Part shown: positions 25,084 to 36,887 of the stretch, piece after piece
How positions within the stretch are numbered: position 1 is the stretch's first letter
Layout: every line of letters starts with the position of its first letter
NCBI GenBank assembly: GCA_008692225.1
Contig: VICG01000006.1
Location: 1,307,501 to 1,371,500, forward strand
Source: Monilinia fructicola
Taxonomy: Eukaryota > Ascomycota > Leotiomycetes > Helotiales > Sclerotiniaceae
Direction: 5' to 3'
Length of the DNA stretch: 64,000 nt
Position numbers and translations under genes: made by a program
The notes under the pieces: generated by a model
Seen by the model: only the letters and a program-made list of their open reading frames with translations
Told to the model about the DNA's origin: nothing
The model's database searches: none

Positions 25084-26864
25084 TTTGTGCTTGAGTTGTA
25101 AAGGGATGAAGTAGTAAATTGAGACAGGGTCGCGGGAAGGTGCTATGCATCAGATAAAATTTCTACGCTTGGATGGAGGAGAGGCGGGGATGATAAGGAA
25201 TTAGCGTTCAGTGGTTTCGGGCGATGAAATTCTTGCGTCGATATATTTGCTGCAATAGCGTGTTGGAAATGCGACGTCAAATCGTTGTATACCCCTCTCT
25301 GTTATTGGATATAAATTCTACTGGGCAATCTGTACGACATATAGGCTTAGAGGAACGATTCTCAGGATAGCATATATGTCATGTCGTTATATTTGTTTCT
25401 TGAATGCCAGAACCTCAATCAGAGACCCAATGATACGCAGTTGTTAGATCCATGTGCTGATTCTCCTGTTTCGCATCCTCAAATGTGAGATTCATCAATG
25501 ACGAACTACGAGACAAACTCGTCTATGTCCTTCATAGTACACCGACCACTACTCGCCACCCATCATTCTCCTTCCATGTGCCCAACCCTCTCAACGCAAT
25601 CTACTAACTCTTTCCCCTTCCATTACCACCAAACTCGACATCCGCACTTTCCAAATCCCACCAAACAACGAACAACACGCTCCCCCCACTCACCAACTTC
25701 AAACCTCGCACAACCATCCCGATCGAACCCATGGCAAACTTGCAATCCCTCTCTCCGTCCAAAAGCACAATGAATCCCAACAACCCCCCTACTAATCACA
25801 CCGCCCACATTCCTCCCACTCCCTCCCCTCCCGAACAATATCCCCATCGTCCCAACATTCTCTACTGGCATCTCCGGCTCTTCTAAATCATATCGCATAC
25901 TCCGCGCCTCCGACTCGAAAGTCGAGTACACGAACCCACACAAGTGACGATCGGATATACGCTCCTAGATACCCTGCCCACCTAGTCAATACTCCACCAA
26001 ACATCCTAGCTATGAAGCATACAACCAAGCCTACAATCCATGGTATAGTATATATTAGCAAGTGCACAGAAACACAGCCTCTACACGTTTGAAGCTTGCG
26101 CATCGTCTGGCCGAGGTGGGGAGACGCATGTAGATGTAGTTTTAGGTGCGAATTTATTTGTCCTCGGGTTTTGGGACGGACGGGCTTGGTGCGGTGGGCG
26201 GGATGGTGTGAAAGGAGTAACGTCAACGACGGGACTTTCACTCGCTCAATTGCTAGGAGATCATTATGGAATACGATATGGTAACCCACAAACTTCATCG
26301 CTTATCTTGCGTCGTTGGCCAACCATCTCTGTTGAATTTCATGGGGAGTTCGAAAGCTCGAGGATAATTTTTGGGCTGATGAGCTGGAGGAATGGGATAT
26401 CGTTTAGATGAGTTTGAGTCCGACGATTTGGAACTAATCATCATGGATACATATTAGAGAAGATTTGTTTTGACGCCGTGGAAGGGATGGGAAAGAATGG
26501 ATGGGTAAAGTATTCGTAGGGGGGAATACACGAGGAAATGTCAGGAGAATCTAGAAATTGTAGGAGATCCAAGCGAGCAGGAACTAGCCTTTTTGATTTT
26601 TGATTTGTTAGTTATAACTCTTGATTACTTGGGAGATAAGTTGAGCCAAGAAAGTGATGCTTGGAAGTTGCCTGCAAGGGAAAATCATCGTTTTTGAGTA
26701 TGATTGAGCGATAGTTAACGCGAGGCCTTACTTTTTTCGAAGGAGAAATGCGTTGCACTTGTGTGATTCTTATGATAGCAATGATGATGAGGGGACCATA
26801 CTCGACAGAAATCCACACCATCAAGCCTTCAATACTCAACGATGACAAAATACTTCCAATTCGT
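25084..26864. other. Intergenic region with unresolved open frames
   Basis: Lies between two converging PTH11-like genes. On the minus strand two overlapping frames (25888-26298, which includes a hydrophobic stretch IPWIVGLVVCFIARMFGG, and 25623-25943) read somewhat like coding sequence and could be exons or a frameshifted small gene. No known domain was recognised and no intron convincingly joins them, so no gene is called. Confidence 0.4.
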
Positions 26865-28409
26865 CTAAACAAGATTCCTTTCAGGATCCGGCGAACTATA
26901 CCGGACGATCGAAATCCGCACGGATCTCAAGATCCCCATTTCTTCATCCACAGGTACCATCTCCAAGTTATCCCTCTCATTTCCCGTTCCTTTCGCCATC
27001 GCAACATTGCCCAAGCTCGTGGTCGAGAACGCATCATGTTGGTCCTGCGACCCTTCTAGAACATTATAGCTTTCCCAGCCTCGTCTCTCCGCTCCCGGTA
27101 TCGATGGCTCGTTGCGACCCTGGTTCCACGAATAGCGACTACTCGTCTCATATGTCCTCTTGGGAGGTGCAGACGATTTGAAAATCGAAGACAAGGAAGC
27201 CCCGAACTTCGCCACTCGAGGTATTTGAGCCATCGTCTTGAAGAACTTTGGTAAGGTCGGAAGACAGCTTGTGATGATGCCAGCGCCCAATTCGACGTAG
27301 GAGGGAATGCACATAATGCTCGTCAACCAAGCCACGTCGTCGTTTTTTAAGAGTTTCAATGAGATAAATAGGCGCACGATGGATGCTATACATGCTCTGA
27401 AGTAATGTCAGCAGCTGGAACTGAAAAAACCTTTCATGTATTCACTAACAAAAGTCCCGTCGAGAAAATCGCTGAAACACCAACGTGTTCCTTGAAACTC
27501 ATCTGTAGTTTCCAAATGATCGGCTGCGGGAGTAAGATAATCAGAAAGTCGGATATCGTATTGGCCGTTCCGGTGGATATAAAGAGATACTTCATATCCA
27601 GACAGTGACCCTCGGTATCCAGTACGTTCCAAAACTTTGAGATGGGCGTGCAAATAAATATCGTCATAAACAAAAGAATAACATAGAATATGACTGTTAT
27701 CCACATAAGTGCATGGCAGCTCCAGAACATCAAGTCTCTCGTGCCTGCCGTAAAGAGTCTGATGTATTGCAGCAATATCGAAATCTTGATTGATAGTATC
27801 GCAAGACCAAATGATATCGATGTTATATATGTGCCCTGATCACGATGAGCTATCATCTAATAGCGTAGAATGGGACACGTACATAGAGAAAGGTTTGGAA
27901 GTTCTTCAATCTGATATCCCATTGATGACGTCCGAAAACATTAGGATCGAAACCCGTTGTTACAATAAAAACTATGTAACCGCCCTGTAGATATAGCACT
28001 CAGCATCTGAGAAGATTGCAGTAGGAAATTTAAGTACCCAAGCTGCAACGGCAATATCTGACAATAGTTAATGTTAAGCTCAAATAGTTCAAAAGCCCTT
28101 GCCCAGGTGGTGCCTACAATCTTCCAAGTGTACCACTCGAATGATCCTCCATTTTGTATAAATTCGTATGAAGATAGCTAGAGTGGCCAAAACTGTGGTA
28201 GCTATCTTGACGGCATCGGCTGCTGGCAGAAGAGTGTAAGGATTATTGAAATTTGGAGTAACACCTGGTGGAGGATTTAAAGCTGGCCCTTGCAGTAATT
28301 CTTCAATCTGAGATGGTGATAATCCTGTCATTATCGAGCTGGTGGACAAGAGAGGAACGACTTTGCTTGAAGAGATTGGAAACGAAGAATTGAGTCCAAA
28401 CTGGCACAT
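26865..28409 (-). CDS. PTH11/rhodopsin-domain-like seven-helix membrane protein
   Basis: Second member of the fungal PTH11-like family in this window, in the plasma membrane by family analogy. The start is the ATG at 28409 (an internal ATG at MTGLSPSQ is an alternative). The family pre-helix motif reads GPALNPPPGVTPN. Helices include AADAVKIATTVLATLAIFI, YIVFIVTTGF followed by GRHQWDI, ISFGLAILSIKISILLQYI, WITVIFYVILLFMTIFIC and TISDFLIILLPQPIIWKLQM. The C-terminal tail (about 26865-27180) is polar and Ser-rich. Introns are short and in frame, for example joining FLY to GTYITSISFG and EDY to IAVAAW. No frameshift is needed. It converges on the related gene at 23471-25083; the two proteins differ enough that a very recent duplication is unlikely. 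Confidence 0.78.
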
Positions 28410-29059
28410 AAGCTACTGATAAGATGTTGAGATCAAGTCTGACATCAGCCCGGTCATGCCGGAATTGGCTGTGCACAATTCGGAATGATTTTGCAGAGAA
28501 CAACAGCAGTCCATTTATCCAACAATATTGATTGGTAGTTCTTCTACTATAGTGGCTTCAAAAGCTTGGCTCTCATGCACTTGCATATCAGCCCTACATC
28601 GAACCTAAGGTTGCTTCAGCTGCCGGAAGACTTTCGCTTCATGATAAGCTGAATGTTTGCTGGGTGTTTTAGGGCATGCATATGTTCGCGAAAGTGTCGA
28701 GGAAGAACTCGCGTAACCCTCATCTGAGAGCCGCACGTCGCTATGGTTTAATAAGAGTCATGTCTTTCTTGAAGTATTAGAGAAACTCATGTTAAACCAT
28801 CTAGATGGTTGCTAGAGTTGAAGTAGCTAGTTCTGTGGCACCAAAGTGTTGAGTAACCTTCATTATTAATCGCGTGTGACAAAGCGTGATACATCATCCT
28901 CTTCCAATGGCGACAGACCTTCCAAGACTTCCACCAATGATCGATATCTTATATGGAAGCATTGTCGAATACAAGAACGCCAATCCAAATGAATGTTACA
29001 CTCGAAGAGACGATGACTCGTAATCTGATGAGACGTAAATTTTACTCATCTGGACTTTT
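28410..29059. other. Gene-free gap
   Basis: Upstream region of the PTH11-like gene (-) and the 3' side of the aspartyl-protease-like gene (-). Nothing else was recognised. Confidence 0.55.
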
Positions 29060-30825
29060 TTAGAGTCGTTGCATGCCAACCCTTTTCTCCTTCCACTATA
29101 TATCAAGTGTCAGTAATTGAATAAGAGAAAAATCAAGGAGAGGTATCAAAAAGCTTACATCAAAAGCAACTTGCACATCTCTGAAAAAGGGCTCTCCCAA
29201 GATCCATACATCTTCCATTCCATTCCCATCTACTCCACCATTTCCTTCTTCTCCATCAGGGCCATCACCATTGCCAAATCTTCCCTCTACCACGATACCT
29301 ACACAATATCCACTGCCCCTTTCCATTCTTCCCAAGCTGAATCTCCCTCCAGGTGAAAAAGTTCCGGCATCTTTCTTGCCTTCCAATACCTTCACTCTCA
29401 AGTTTCCAAACTCGAGTGACAAGTGAGGTGGATTGAAACAGGGGAAGGCGTGGAATTGATCATATGGCGGTGGAAGCTGGCGGGAGCCAGAGATTGAGGC
29501 GTAGATATTACGGACGAGATGTGGTGGACCGATTATGTATGGAGTATTGACCTGAAGAACTTAGTGATTTCGGGAAAACAAAGAGAGGGATATGATGTAG
29601 TGACGGATGATGGATGGACTTACATCCAAGACTATTGGTTGATTTCGTATGATCTTATTTCCATCGACCCAGATTCCTTTCATTAAGATTTCCCACCATC
29701 CATCCGAGCCTCGAACTTTACTCCATTCCCAAATACTCTCCTCATTTGGTCTCAAGTCATTATTTACCAACGCACTTTCATCTCGCTTGATCAACCCCAA
29801 CTCGGCGCTCCTCTTCATTTCATCGTGTTCAGATTTTATTCCAACACCATCAATCTTCTCTGATTCATGATATTCAGATTGTAGCCCGCCTACATCAAAG
29901 CTCTTCAGTTCTTCGTGTCCAGGGTGCAGCTCACCTGCATCCAATTTCTCCAGATCCTTTTTGATCCTCTCTTCTACTTCTCTAACTTCCCGAACCGAGG
30001 TACCTCCCACGCTAAAGACTCCCTCGTGTCCATTTAGCAACATCAAGCTCCAAACGTCCATATCCACAATCCCACTCTTAAGTATCTGACTTAAAAATCC
30101 TCGTTTCCAACCCCCAACCTGTCCCAATCCCTCTCCCACAGCCAACCCTAAACTCGCACCGCTCTTCCCCAAACTTCCCACCCATTGTTTTTGTGGCCTA
30201 CAATGCGCAAAACCAACTGGTATATACCTCTCCCTCTTCAACCCATCGGACATATCAATTCCAATGGTAATCCTACAACATCCTTTCCATATCTACAACC
30301 AGGGAAATTCATTCCCTTGCCCTCATCATCATCATTACTAACACTATATGTCCTACTTCTCTCCTCGAGATAAAAACTTCCCTCTCCACTCGGGGTAGTA
30401 ATCACCGCAAAATCCGACGTCAACATATTGAGATCTAGATCTACGTTCTGTGAAGGTTCACCAATTTTCAGAGACATGAACCAAGATCCGGAATTGCCGA
30501 CTTCACCGAGAAGAGTAGTGCCTGGTTGAATATACGTTCCAGATCGTGGTTGCATGCTTGTCAGGTTGGTTATCTGACCATCGTGCCATCGTCTCGGAAC
30601 CCTCACAACTTTATTATCCTTCAGTACCCTCTCGGAATTCGTGAATCGGGCATTTGTCTTTGCAAGTGCGGATTGGAGAAAAGTAAGATTGGCAGTGTCG
30701 GGGGCGGGAAATGAGCCGTCACGTCGAGCTATGGTATAGTGTATGGGTGGAAGGGTGGCTTTTGTCAAATTGATGAACAGGAGGATGATGAGGAGGTAGG
30801 AGAGTCGGAACTTGATGGAATTCAT
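29060..30825 (-). CDS. Secreted aspartyl-protease-fold protein lacking catalytic motifs
   Basis: The start ATG at 30825 gives a signal peptide (KFRLSYLLIILLFINLTKA). The pepsin-fold N-lobe entry SGSWFMSLKIGEPSQNVDLDL follows. Where active pepsins have DTGSSD, this protein reads NMLTSD. In the second lobe PIVLDVNTPYIIGPP stands where DTG(T/S) is expected. The end matches the family: ILGEPFFRDVQVAFD spliced (intron 29096-29158) to WKEKRVGMQRL, stop at 29060. A second intron joins PIVLD to VNTPYII at about 29560-29622. The insert around 29760-29960 is rich in Glu, Asp, Ser and Lys. At about 30269-30271 one base appears to be missing, which splits the frame after KDVVG. Probably a non-proteolytic secreted or surface protein; with the frameshift it could also be a decaying gene. 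Confidence 0.72.
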
Positions 30826-31237
30826 GGCTAGTGTTTGTGGAACTGTTCATGGATAGTTTGATTGAATATGAAGTAGTTGAAGTGGAAGTGCAGGGAGTCT
30901 AATCAACAGTTGAACTTGGAAGGTACGATTCCAGGAAAATGAATCGGCCGTCACTGGATATCGTTTTAGGCAATAATACTTTCCTGATTTAGAAACTAAG
31001 TTCGGCGGCATGAATAGGTAGGTACCCATACAATGGCATCAATACTTCACATCCGATGGAGCATTAGTTTACCTCGATATTGCAGTGGGAATGGGACGAA
31101 TACAAGAAAGCAGCGGTAAGCGAAAATAAAAACCTATGTCTAATGAATTACTGCCAGGTACACTTACACATAAAGCTGATCTGCAAGGTTCCGTATCCTC
31201 CTAAGAGAAGTGCATTGTTCCTATTTCTTATCGTTCT
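30826..31237. other. Gene-free gap
   Basis: About 410 bp between the start of the aspartyl-protease-like gene and the end of the GMC oxidoreductase gene, both on the minus strand. No coding frame of note. Confidence 0.6.
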
Positions 31238-33339
31238 TCAAGGGATCTCAATTCCCGAGTCATGTCGCTCTAACTTCAATGCCGCCAAATCCAAATTATC
31301 AACGCCTTTGATCAAATCTGCTGCCTTCTCACCGATTGCATAAGCAGGCATTTGTGTATGACCCTGATTAAGAAGTGGCATGACACTTGTATCGGCGACC
31401 CTGAGGTTTTTAACGCCCCTGACTCTTAATTCCTCATCGAGAACTGCCATTGGATCAGAGGCCTTACCCATTTTAGTGGTTCCAGCAGGATGATAACAAG
31501 TTGTAGCATTATCTTTGATAAAGGGAACCCATTGTTCTCTCGATGTGTATGTATGGTGTGTCAAATGCTTAGGCCAGCTGCCTTCAACGATATCTCTGGT
31601 CCCTCTCCCCTTCATTATGATTTCATTGGCAAAATGACATGCCTCGCTAAGAACGACGATATCTAACTCTTCACTCAAATAGTTGTGATTGACGACTGGA
31701 TTGTCTTTTGGGTCTTTGGACTTTAAGGTTACAGTACCTCGACTCTTAGGTGCAAACAACTCGGAAATAATGGAGAATGCATGAGACTTCTCTCCATCTG
31801 GAAATTGATCATATTGCTTTGGGCCACCATAAAGTTCAGTGGTAAAAAATTCGACGTTCGGCTGGGATTTGGTCAAGCCCATTGGGTCTCGTCCTGGCTG
31901 CCGTGGTGCTGAAGCCCAAGCTGGTTCTGAAGCAAGTCGTTCGTCGAGACGAGAATAGGCGAATACGCCAAAGGGAAACGTAGAAAGAGGCCCGCGCTTC
32001 TCTTCTTTCCATTGCCTGTAAGCCTCGCCTAAAGCATTTGGACGATATAAGAGGTAATCGTTGGTAATATTTGGTTTAATAGTTTCATAGAAGATAAAAA
32101 CAATCTGGATCTTGTTAGCAGAGTAAAGCATCGAGAGAGAGATATTTACCAGGTGATCCATAAGATTTTTCCCAACACCAGGCAGATCGACTTGACAGTC
32201 AATACCATGGGATTCAAGCTCAGACTTTGGTCCGATACCTGATCGCATAAGAATAGTTGGTGAGCAATATGCCCCTCCACTGATAATGATCTCTTTTCTA
32301 GCTCGGATCTCTTTTTCCGTTCCATCTTTCTCGATCACCTTCACAGCTGTAGCTCTTAAATCATGAGGGTATACCTGACTATCAAGAATAACTTTATCAA
32401 CAATCGTGTTTGTTTTAATCGCCAGATTTGATCCTTTATTGGCAAAATAATTTGCCGAAGTAGTTCTGTCTCCTTTATATACGGATCTTGGTACATGACC
32501 ACAGCCTCTTGGAGTTTCACCAGTTGAAAACATGTCGGGATGAAGTGGTAGACCTTGATCTTGCATTGATTCCAAGATCATGTTAGATATAGGGGCCTAA
32601 AAGTGTTAGTCGCCTGAGTAAATGGACCTAGTGTGACAACATACAGTATCGTGAGGCTCGATATCAAGTAGACCATCATGGCCATGCACAGACTCATTGG
32701 CTTTGAACCATTTCTTCCCATGAAAGTTCTCAGCCTGTATCATCATCAATACTTGAGCACCTACAAGTAAAGTTCAACCCTACCTTTTTCATGTATCCAA
32801 ATACCTCTTTACCACTCCACCCTGGCATTTCCCAGTCATCGTAGTCTTGTGGTATGCCACGAATGCACAATGTGCCATTCACCCCGCTTGATCCTCCGAG
32901 AAACTTGCCTCGACTAACTTTAACTTGACGATTGTTCGCCCCTGGACTTGGCTCTACGTACAGGCAGCGAGGTGAGCACTTGTCTATCAAACGAAAAAAG
33001 CGAGGAACGAACCTGTAACAATATTCCAGTCCGCTGCTGTATCGAAGTTTTGTGACCTACGAATAATTTCTCAGCCTATGTTGGTAAAACATCATCCGAG
33101 GTAGCTCACCATCCACCAACCATTCTAGTGTTTTCGAGAAGAGAATTGTCTTCTCCTGCTTCGATGACAAGAACAGAATTGTTGGGGTCTTCTGCTAATC
33201 GTGCTGCAACAACAGCCCCTGATGTGCCACCTCTATAACATACATGTCAGAAATGTCTCGGCCAAAACTTGAAGATTTGGACATACCCGCATACAATATA
33301 GTCATATTCGATCCCTTGATGTTCTGCAGTGATGGCCAT
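31238..33339 (-). CDS. GMC family FAD oxidoreductase
   Basis: Glucose-methanol-choline family flavoenzyme, expected to oxidise an alcohol or sugar substrate. The ATG at 33339 gives MAITAEHQGIEYDYIVCG, spliced to GGTSGAVVAARLAED, which forms the FAD-binding GGGTSG motif. Next come EAGEDNSLL, the GMC signature 1 region KFLGGSSGVNGTLCIRG and the signature 2 region SGGAYCSPTILMRSGIGP. The C-terminus has the catalytic-site motifs CYHPAGTTKMG and NQGHTQMPAY. Several short introns occur in the first 900 bp of the gene and one at about 32092-32155, all GT..AG. The frame is clean. There is no obvious signal peptide, so an intracellular enzyme (aryl-alcohol or choline dehydrogenase-like, or a biosynthetic oxidase) is likelier than a secreted one. 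Substrate unknown. Confidence 0.85.
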
Positions 33340-34077
33340 TGTGAATTTCAAGTTGTAAAGTTCAGGTGTTTCAGGGTACAAAATAAACTGAGTTGAAATC
33401 AAAGATGGAAGTATGAAGAGAGAAAAAGTATCTGCCAACTTGGATAATTATACCCAAAATCTCAAGCCTAGATGACCATTCGAACCCTAGATAACAGTGA
33501 CAGTTACTGATCGCGATACAGTCGCTTTTCCTTGGTTTACGAACAACTAAATTTAATGATTATGCTAGATTTGATCTCTTATACATATGTGGGGTCATAT
33601 CTATGCATATAGTATCCTCTTCCCACCAATAGGATATCTATAAGAGTAAGCACCACGCATTTCGTGTGGATTCAAAGGCTGTACTCCGTATATTGGCTCG
33701 GAATCTTCTTCATCTCAAACAAGTTACTTGAGATTGAAGATTGAATATATCAAACTATCCACATTAATAGCCTACCTTGGTTATGAATACACAAAATCTG
33801 CGCAACAGTTCCGTGTCTAAATCTCACGATATATTGCCCTTATTGACCTTATGACAAGAAAGAAACGGGAAGAGGAGCTTTGTGTTTGAGAAGATCGCAG
33901 ATCTTTGGATTAAATTCATTAAAGTTATCTACCCCGTGGGGGAACCTGCGGGGTTTCAAAGTTATGCGAGATGTTTCTTCAAAGGAGGCCATCAAATGAT
34001 TCAGCCAAGCCAAAGTTACATATAATAAATAGTTCTAATAAGATTACTCGTGCGGTAGAGAGAGTGAGAAGTAGTAC

Positions 34078-34152
34078 GAGAACTAGAACTAAAACTCGAA
34101 CTAAAACTAAAACTCGAACTAGGACTAGGACTAGGACTAGATAGGACTAGAT
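34078..34152. repeat. ACTAGA/ACTAAA/ACTAGG hexamer minisatellite
   Basis: About twelve imperfect hexamers on the + strand: first ACTAGA, ACTAAA and ACTCGA variants, then ACTAGG repeats. It abuts the left end of the inverted-repeat element at 34157 and resembles the CGACTA repeats at 19.8 kb. Confidence 0.85.
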
Positions 34153-34156
34153 ATAT

Positions 34157-34615
34157 TTGGCGTTGTTTTGGGTCGATGCCGGGCTAAAAATTAACCGAAA
34201 AACGAAATATGTGGCAGAAAACGTAGATCGTGGTAAACTAATCTTCATTGAATCTCCAATGCTACTTAAACTATCTATTTATAATTATATTTACTATACC
34301 GCTTTTTATTAACAACGTTGAATATATTAACAACATTGCTTTTACCAATACATATCGGCTCCATCATTGCCGATTTCTTCCGTAACAACCGTTACAATAT
34401 ATATTTCTATATATTCAATCTTTAAAAAATGATAATAAATTAACGAATTAATTAAATATTATAAAAAATGCTTTCGACTATTATAAAGTTATATATTTCA
34501 AAGTTTTATTTAAAAAGTTAAAAAATTTATTGATTTGTTATAATTTTTTAAAGATTCAATATAAATTTCGTTTTCGGTTGATTTTTAGCCCGGCATTGAC
34601 CCAAAACACCGACAA
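34157..34615. mobile_element. MITE-like element with about 50-bp terminal inverted repeats
   Basis: The left end (34157-34206) and the reverse complement of the right end (34566-34615) share TTGnCGnTGTTTTGGGTC, then ATGCCGGGCTAAAAAT, then AACCGAAAA and CGAAAT, with a few mismatches and one 1-base gap. The 350-bp interior is very AT-rich and encodes nothing. This is the structure of a short non-autonomous DNA transposon. No clear target-site duplication was seen at the chosen ends, so the exact boundaries are uncertain. Confidence 0.7.
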
Positions 34616-35052
34616 GCAGAAGTAGAACTGATACCATCAATAAATCAGGGAGTCGAAAACTGGGGCGGAAACACGGCGGAAGTATCCCGTCGATACCCGT
34701 GCGATAGCCGTGCAGTATCTGAACATGATCTTACGGAATTATAACCGCGTTCTTGTTTGCATGATCTATAACCTTAGGGCATTGATTGAAATGATGTAAA
34801 CAAGGGCAAACATTATCTTTACTTGAGTTATTGTGGTCATCGTGGATGCTGTTGTTGTCTTTGTCATCGTCGTGGTTATGGTCTTTGCTGTTGTTTTTGA
34901 GCTACTAGTAACCTTATGCATATATCCATATACATCAAAGCTCTCAAGCTCAGATTGGGAACTTGATGAGAGTTGGGACTCTATGTTGTATCTGAGAATA
35001 ACTATGGCATACTAGACTCTTTGCCTTATGGCCTTTCTTTTCACTAGATTAC

Positions 35053-35427
35053 CCCCTAGAATGCGGGATAAGATCCGCTCGCTTAGCAGTATCTTATATG
35101 TATTGACCAACCAGATCATTAGAGCTCTTGAAATATCTAAGAATATTTCTACTTATCTGATGAAACCAAATTCAACATATATGAGATGTAGTATAAAAAT
35201 CTATATACATAAACTTTTAGCAATTCTTAATAATAGACTTTTTTTGAAAATTCAAAAAATCCAAAAATTTAGGTAAAATAACTTTTTACATTGTAAGTAT
35301 CCGCAAAAGCTAATTTGACCCTGAATAGCCCAATCAGGTTGAATCATTCCTGGTATATGCACAATTTAATCTCCTAAATCAGCATTTTGGGTCACTCAAA
35401 TATGTGTCCATTCCCGCATTCTAGGGG
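35053..35427. repeat. Possible second MITE: 16-bp perfect inverted repeats 375 bp apart
   Basis: CCCCTAGAATGCGGGA at 35053-35068 is perfectly inverted at 35412-35427. The interior is AT-rich, non-coding, and has an internal TTTTTGAAAATTCAAAAA palindrome near 35240. Target-site duplications are not evident. A small non-autonomous element is the likeliest explanation. Confidence 0.5.
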
Positions 35428-35726
35428 ATAGCTCTATATCAGATTGTTCTCTACAGGCCGTTTGTTCTTTGATAAAGGTAAGATTATTATAAAGAACAAT
35501 TAGTTCATGGAAAGTATCCAAGAACAACAATTGAACAATCCCTATTCATAGGATACATAAAATCTCCATCTCCTCAATGCTTTTCAGTGACTTGATAGAA
35601 AAAGGGCTCGTAATCTATCTACTACGAACACATTTGAAACCTTTATCAACTAGGCATACAAATACTCGGATTAAAACTGATTACATATCGAAACCTTAGC
35701 GAAAAAGAATAAACAGGTGAGTCAAC

Positions 35727-36887
35727 ATGTCTATACAGCCTGCCCCTTTGGCATTAACATCTAGAGATTTCACTTTTGGTGTAGAGTTCGAGTTTGGAAT
35801 TCGCTTCGAAAAGCGACCATTCAAACGTGAATCACAAATTTGGGAACTTGTTAGAGACAATTTGATTGCCGAAACAGGACTTCTAGTTCGTACAGAACTT
35901 GAGATGGAGATGATGGATCACCGGGATGAGCCGTCCACGACGGACTTTAAAGCCACCGCTGCTGGCAAGATTGTAGAATCCGAATCATTCACAACCTGGG
36001 CCATCGTTACTGATTCTTCTGTGTGTTTCGATGAAGAAAAGAGAAAAGAAAAAGACCACAACGTCTACTACTGTGGTATTGAGATGCGGACGCCAGTGTT
36101 GAAATTTGGCCCTGACGCCTTGAAAGAAATCAACACGGTACTGACCGCACTCCGAAAGCAGTTTAACGTTTTAGTAAACCGTTCTTGTGGCCTTCATGTT
36201 CACGTTGGCAGAGAAAGAGAAGGCATCAGCCATGTGCCTCTCCAACAACTTATGTCAACGATATGGGTTTTCGAGAGCCAAATCTCAGAACTCCTTCACA
36301 AATCACGACATTTCTATTACAAGCATTGCGCATTGCTTCATATGCGCTCCAACATTGGGATCCGTAAGGTCCAGGGAAATATTCTAGATATAATGCTGGG
36401 CACATCTAATGTCAATGATGTTATAGATATCTTTGGTGGGTATGAAAACGGTGTTGGTGTCGCCTACAACATTTTAGATCTCCGTCAACCATTTTTGAAC
36501 CCAGTGAAGAGAACCATTGAATTCCGCCAACATGAAGGATGCTTGGATCCAGAGACCGTTTTGAACTGGGCAAGCTTTCTTGTTGAGTTGGTGGCGTGGG
36601 CTCATAGGATTGAACGCCAAGATTTCAAGATCTTTCTCTCGACGTACATCAACCAGAAAGAAGGGTATTCAGTTTCAGAACTCTTCAAGGAACTTGGTTT
36701 GCCTGAATCAGTTCTTGCATTCTGGCGATATAAAGTCGCAAAGCTTCGAGAAGCTGAAGAAAAGGAAGAGAATGAGGTAGAAGCCTATGAAGATGATCTT
36801 ATCCCACCAGACGTCAGCTTGTCTGGAGACTCGTCAGGATCAGAGTATTCTGGTGATATAGAATTTGAGCCTTCACCAGAAATATAA
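35727..36887 (+). CDS. Amidoligase_2 family protein
   Basis: Single-exon gene of 386 codons. The sequence matches the ATP-grasp-unrelated amidoligase family related to glutamine synthetase/GCS-like ligases, which form amide bonds between a carboxylate and an amine. Visible motifs: FGVEFEF at residues 17-23 (acidic metal-binding strand), TDSSV at 95-99, GIEMRTPVL at 117-125, GLHVHVG at 155-161 and TIEFRQHEG at 263-271. The spacing is as expected for the family. The C-terminus (from about residue 345) is acidic and disordered, ending in Ser, Asp and Glu-rich repeats. The substrate is unknown; by family work it may join amino acids or peptides to a protein or metabolite. Neighbours are a RING/NF-X1 protein downstream and mobile-element remnants upstream. 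The start ATG at 35727 is the first in frame. Confidence 0.85.
   Translation: MSIQPAPLALTSRDFTFGVEFEFGIRFEKRPFKRESQIWELVRDNLIAETGLLVRTELEMEMMDHRDEPSTTDFKATAAGKIVESESFTTWAIVTDSSVCFDEEKRKEKDHNVYYCGIEMRTPVLKFGPDALKEINTVLTALRKQFNVLVNRSCGLHVHVGREREGISHVPLQQLMSTIWVFESQISELLHKSRHFYYKHCALLHMRSNIGIRKVQGNILDIMLGTSNVNDVIDIFGGYENGVGVAYNILDLRQPFLNPVKRTIEFRQHEGCLDPETVLNWASFLVELVAWAHRIERQDFKIFLSTYINQKEGYSVSELFKELGLPESVLAFWRYKVAKLREAEEKEENEVEAYEDDLIPPDVSLSGDSSGSEYSGDIEFEPSPEI

Larger units (their letters stand above)
33340..35726. other. AT-rich intergenic region with inverted-repeat elements
   Basis: No gene was recognised. The region holds a hexamer minisatellite, a 459-bp element with about 50-bp terminal inverted repeats and a second, about 375-bp inverted-repeat element, all listed separately. 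The final 250 bp lead into the amidoligase gene. Confidence 0.65.

Noticed and set aside
25623..26298. Two overlapping minus-strand frames between the PTH11-like genes
   Set aside because: No domain, no convincing splice join; kept only as a note in the gap entry.
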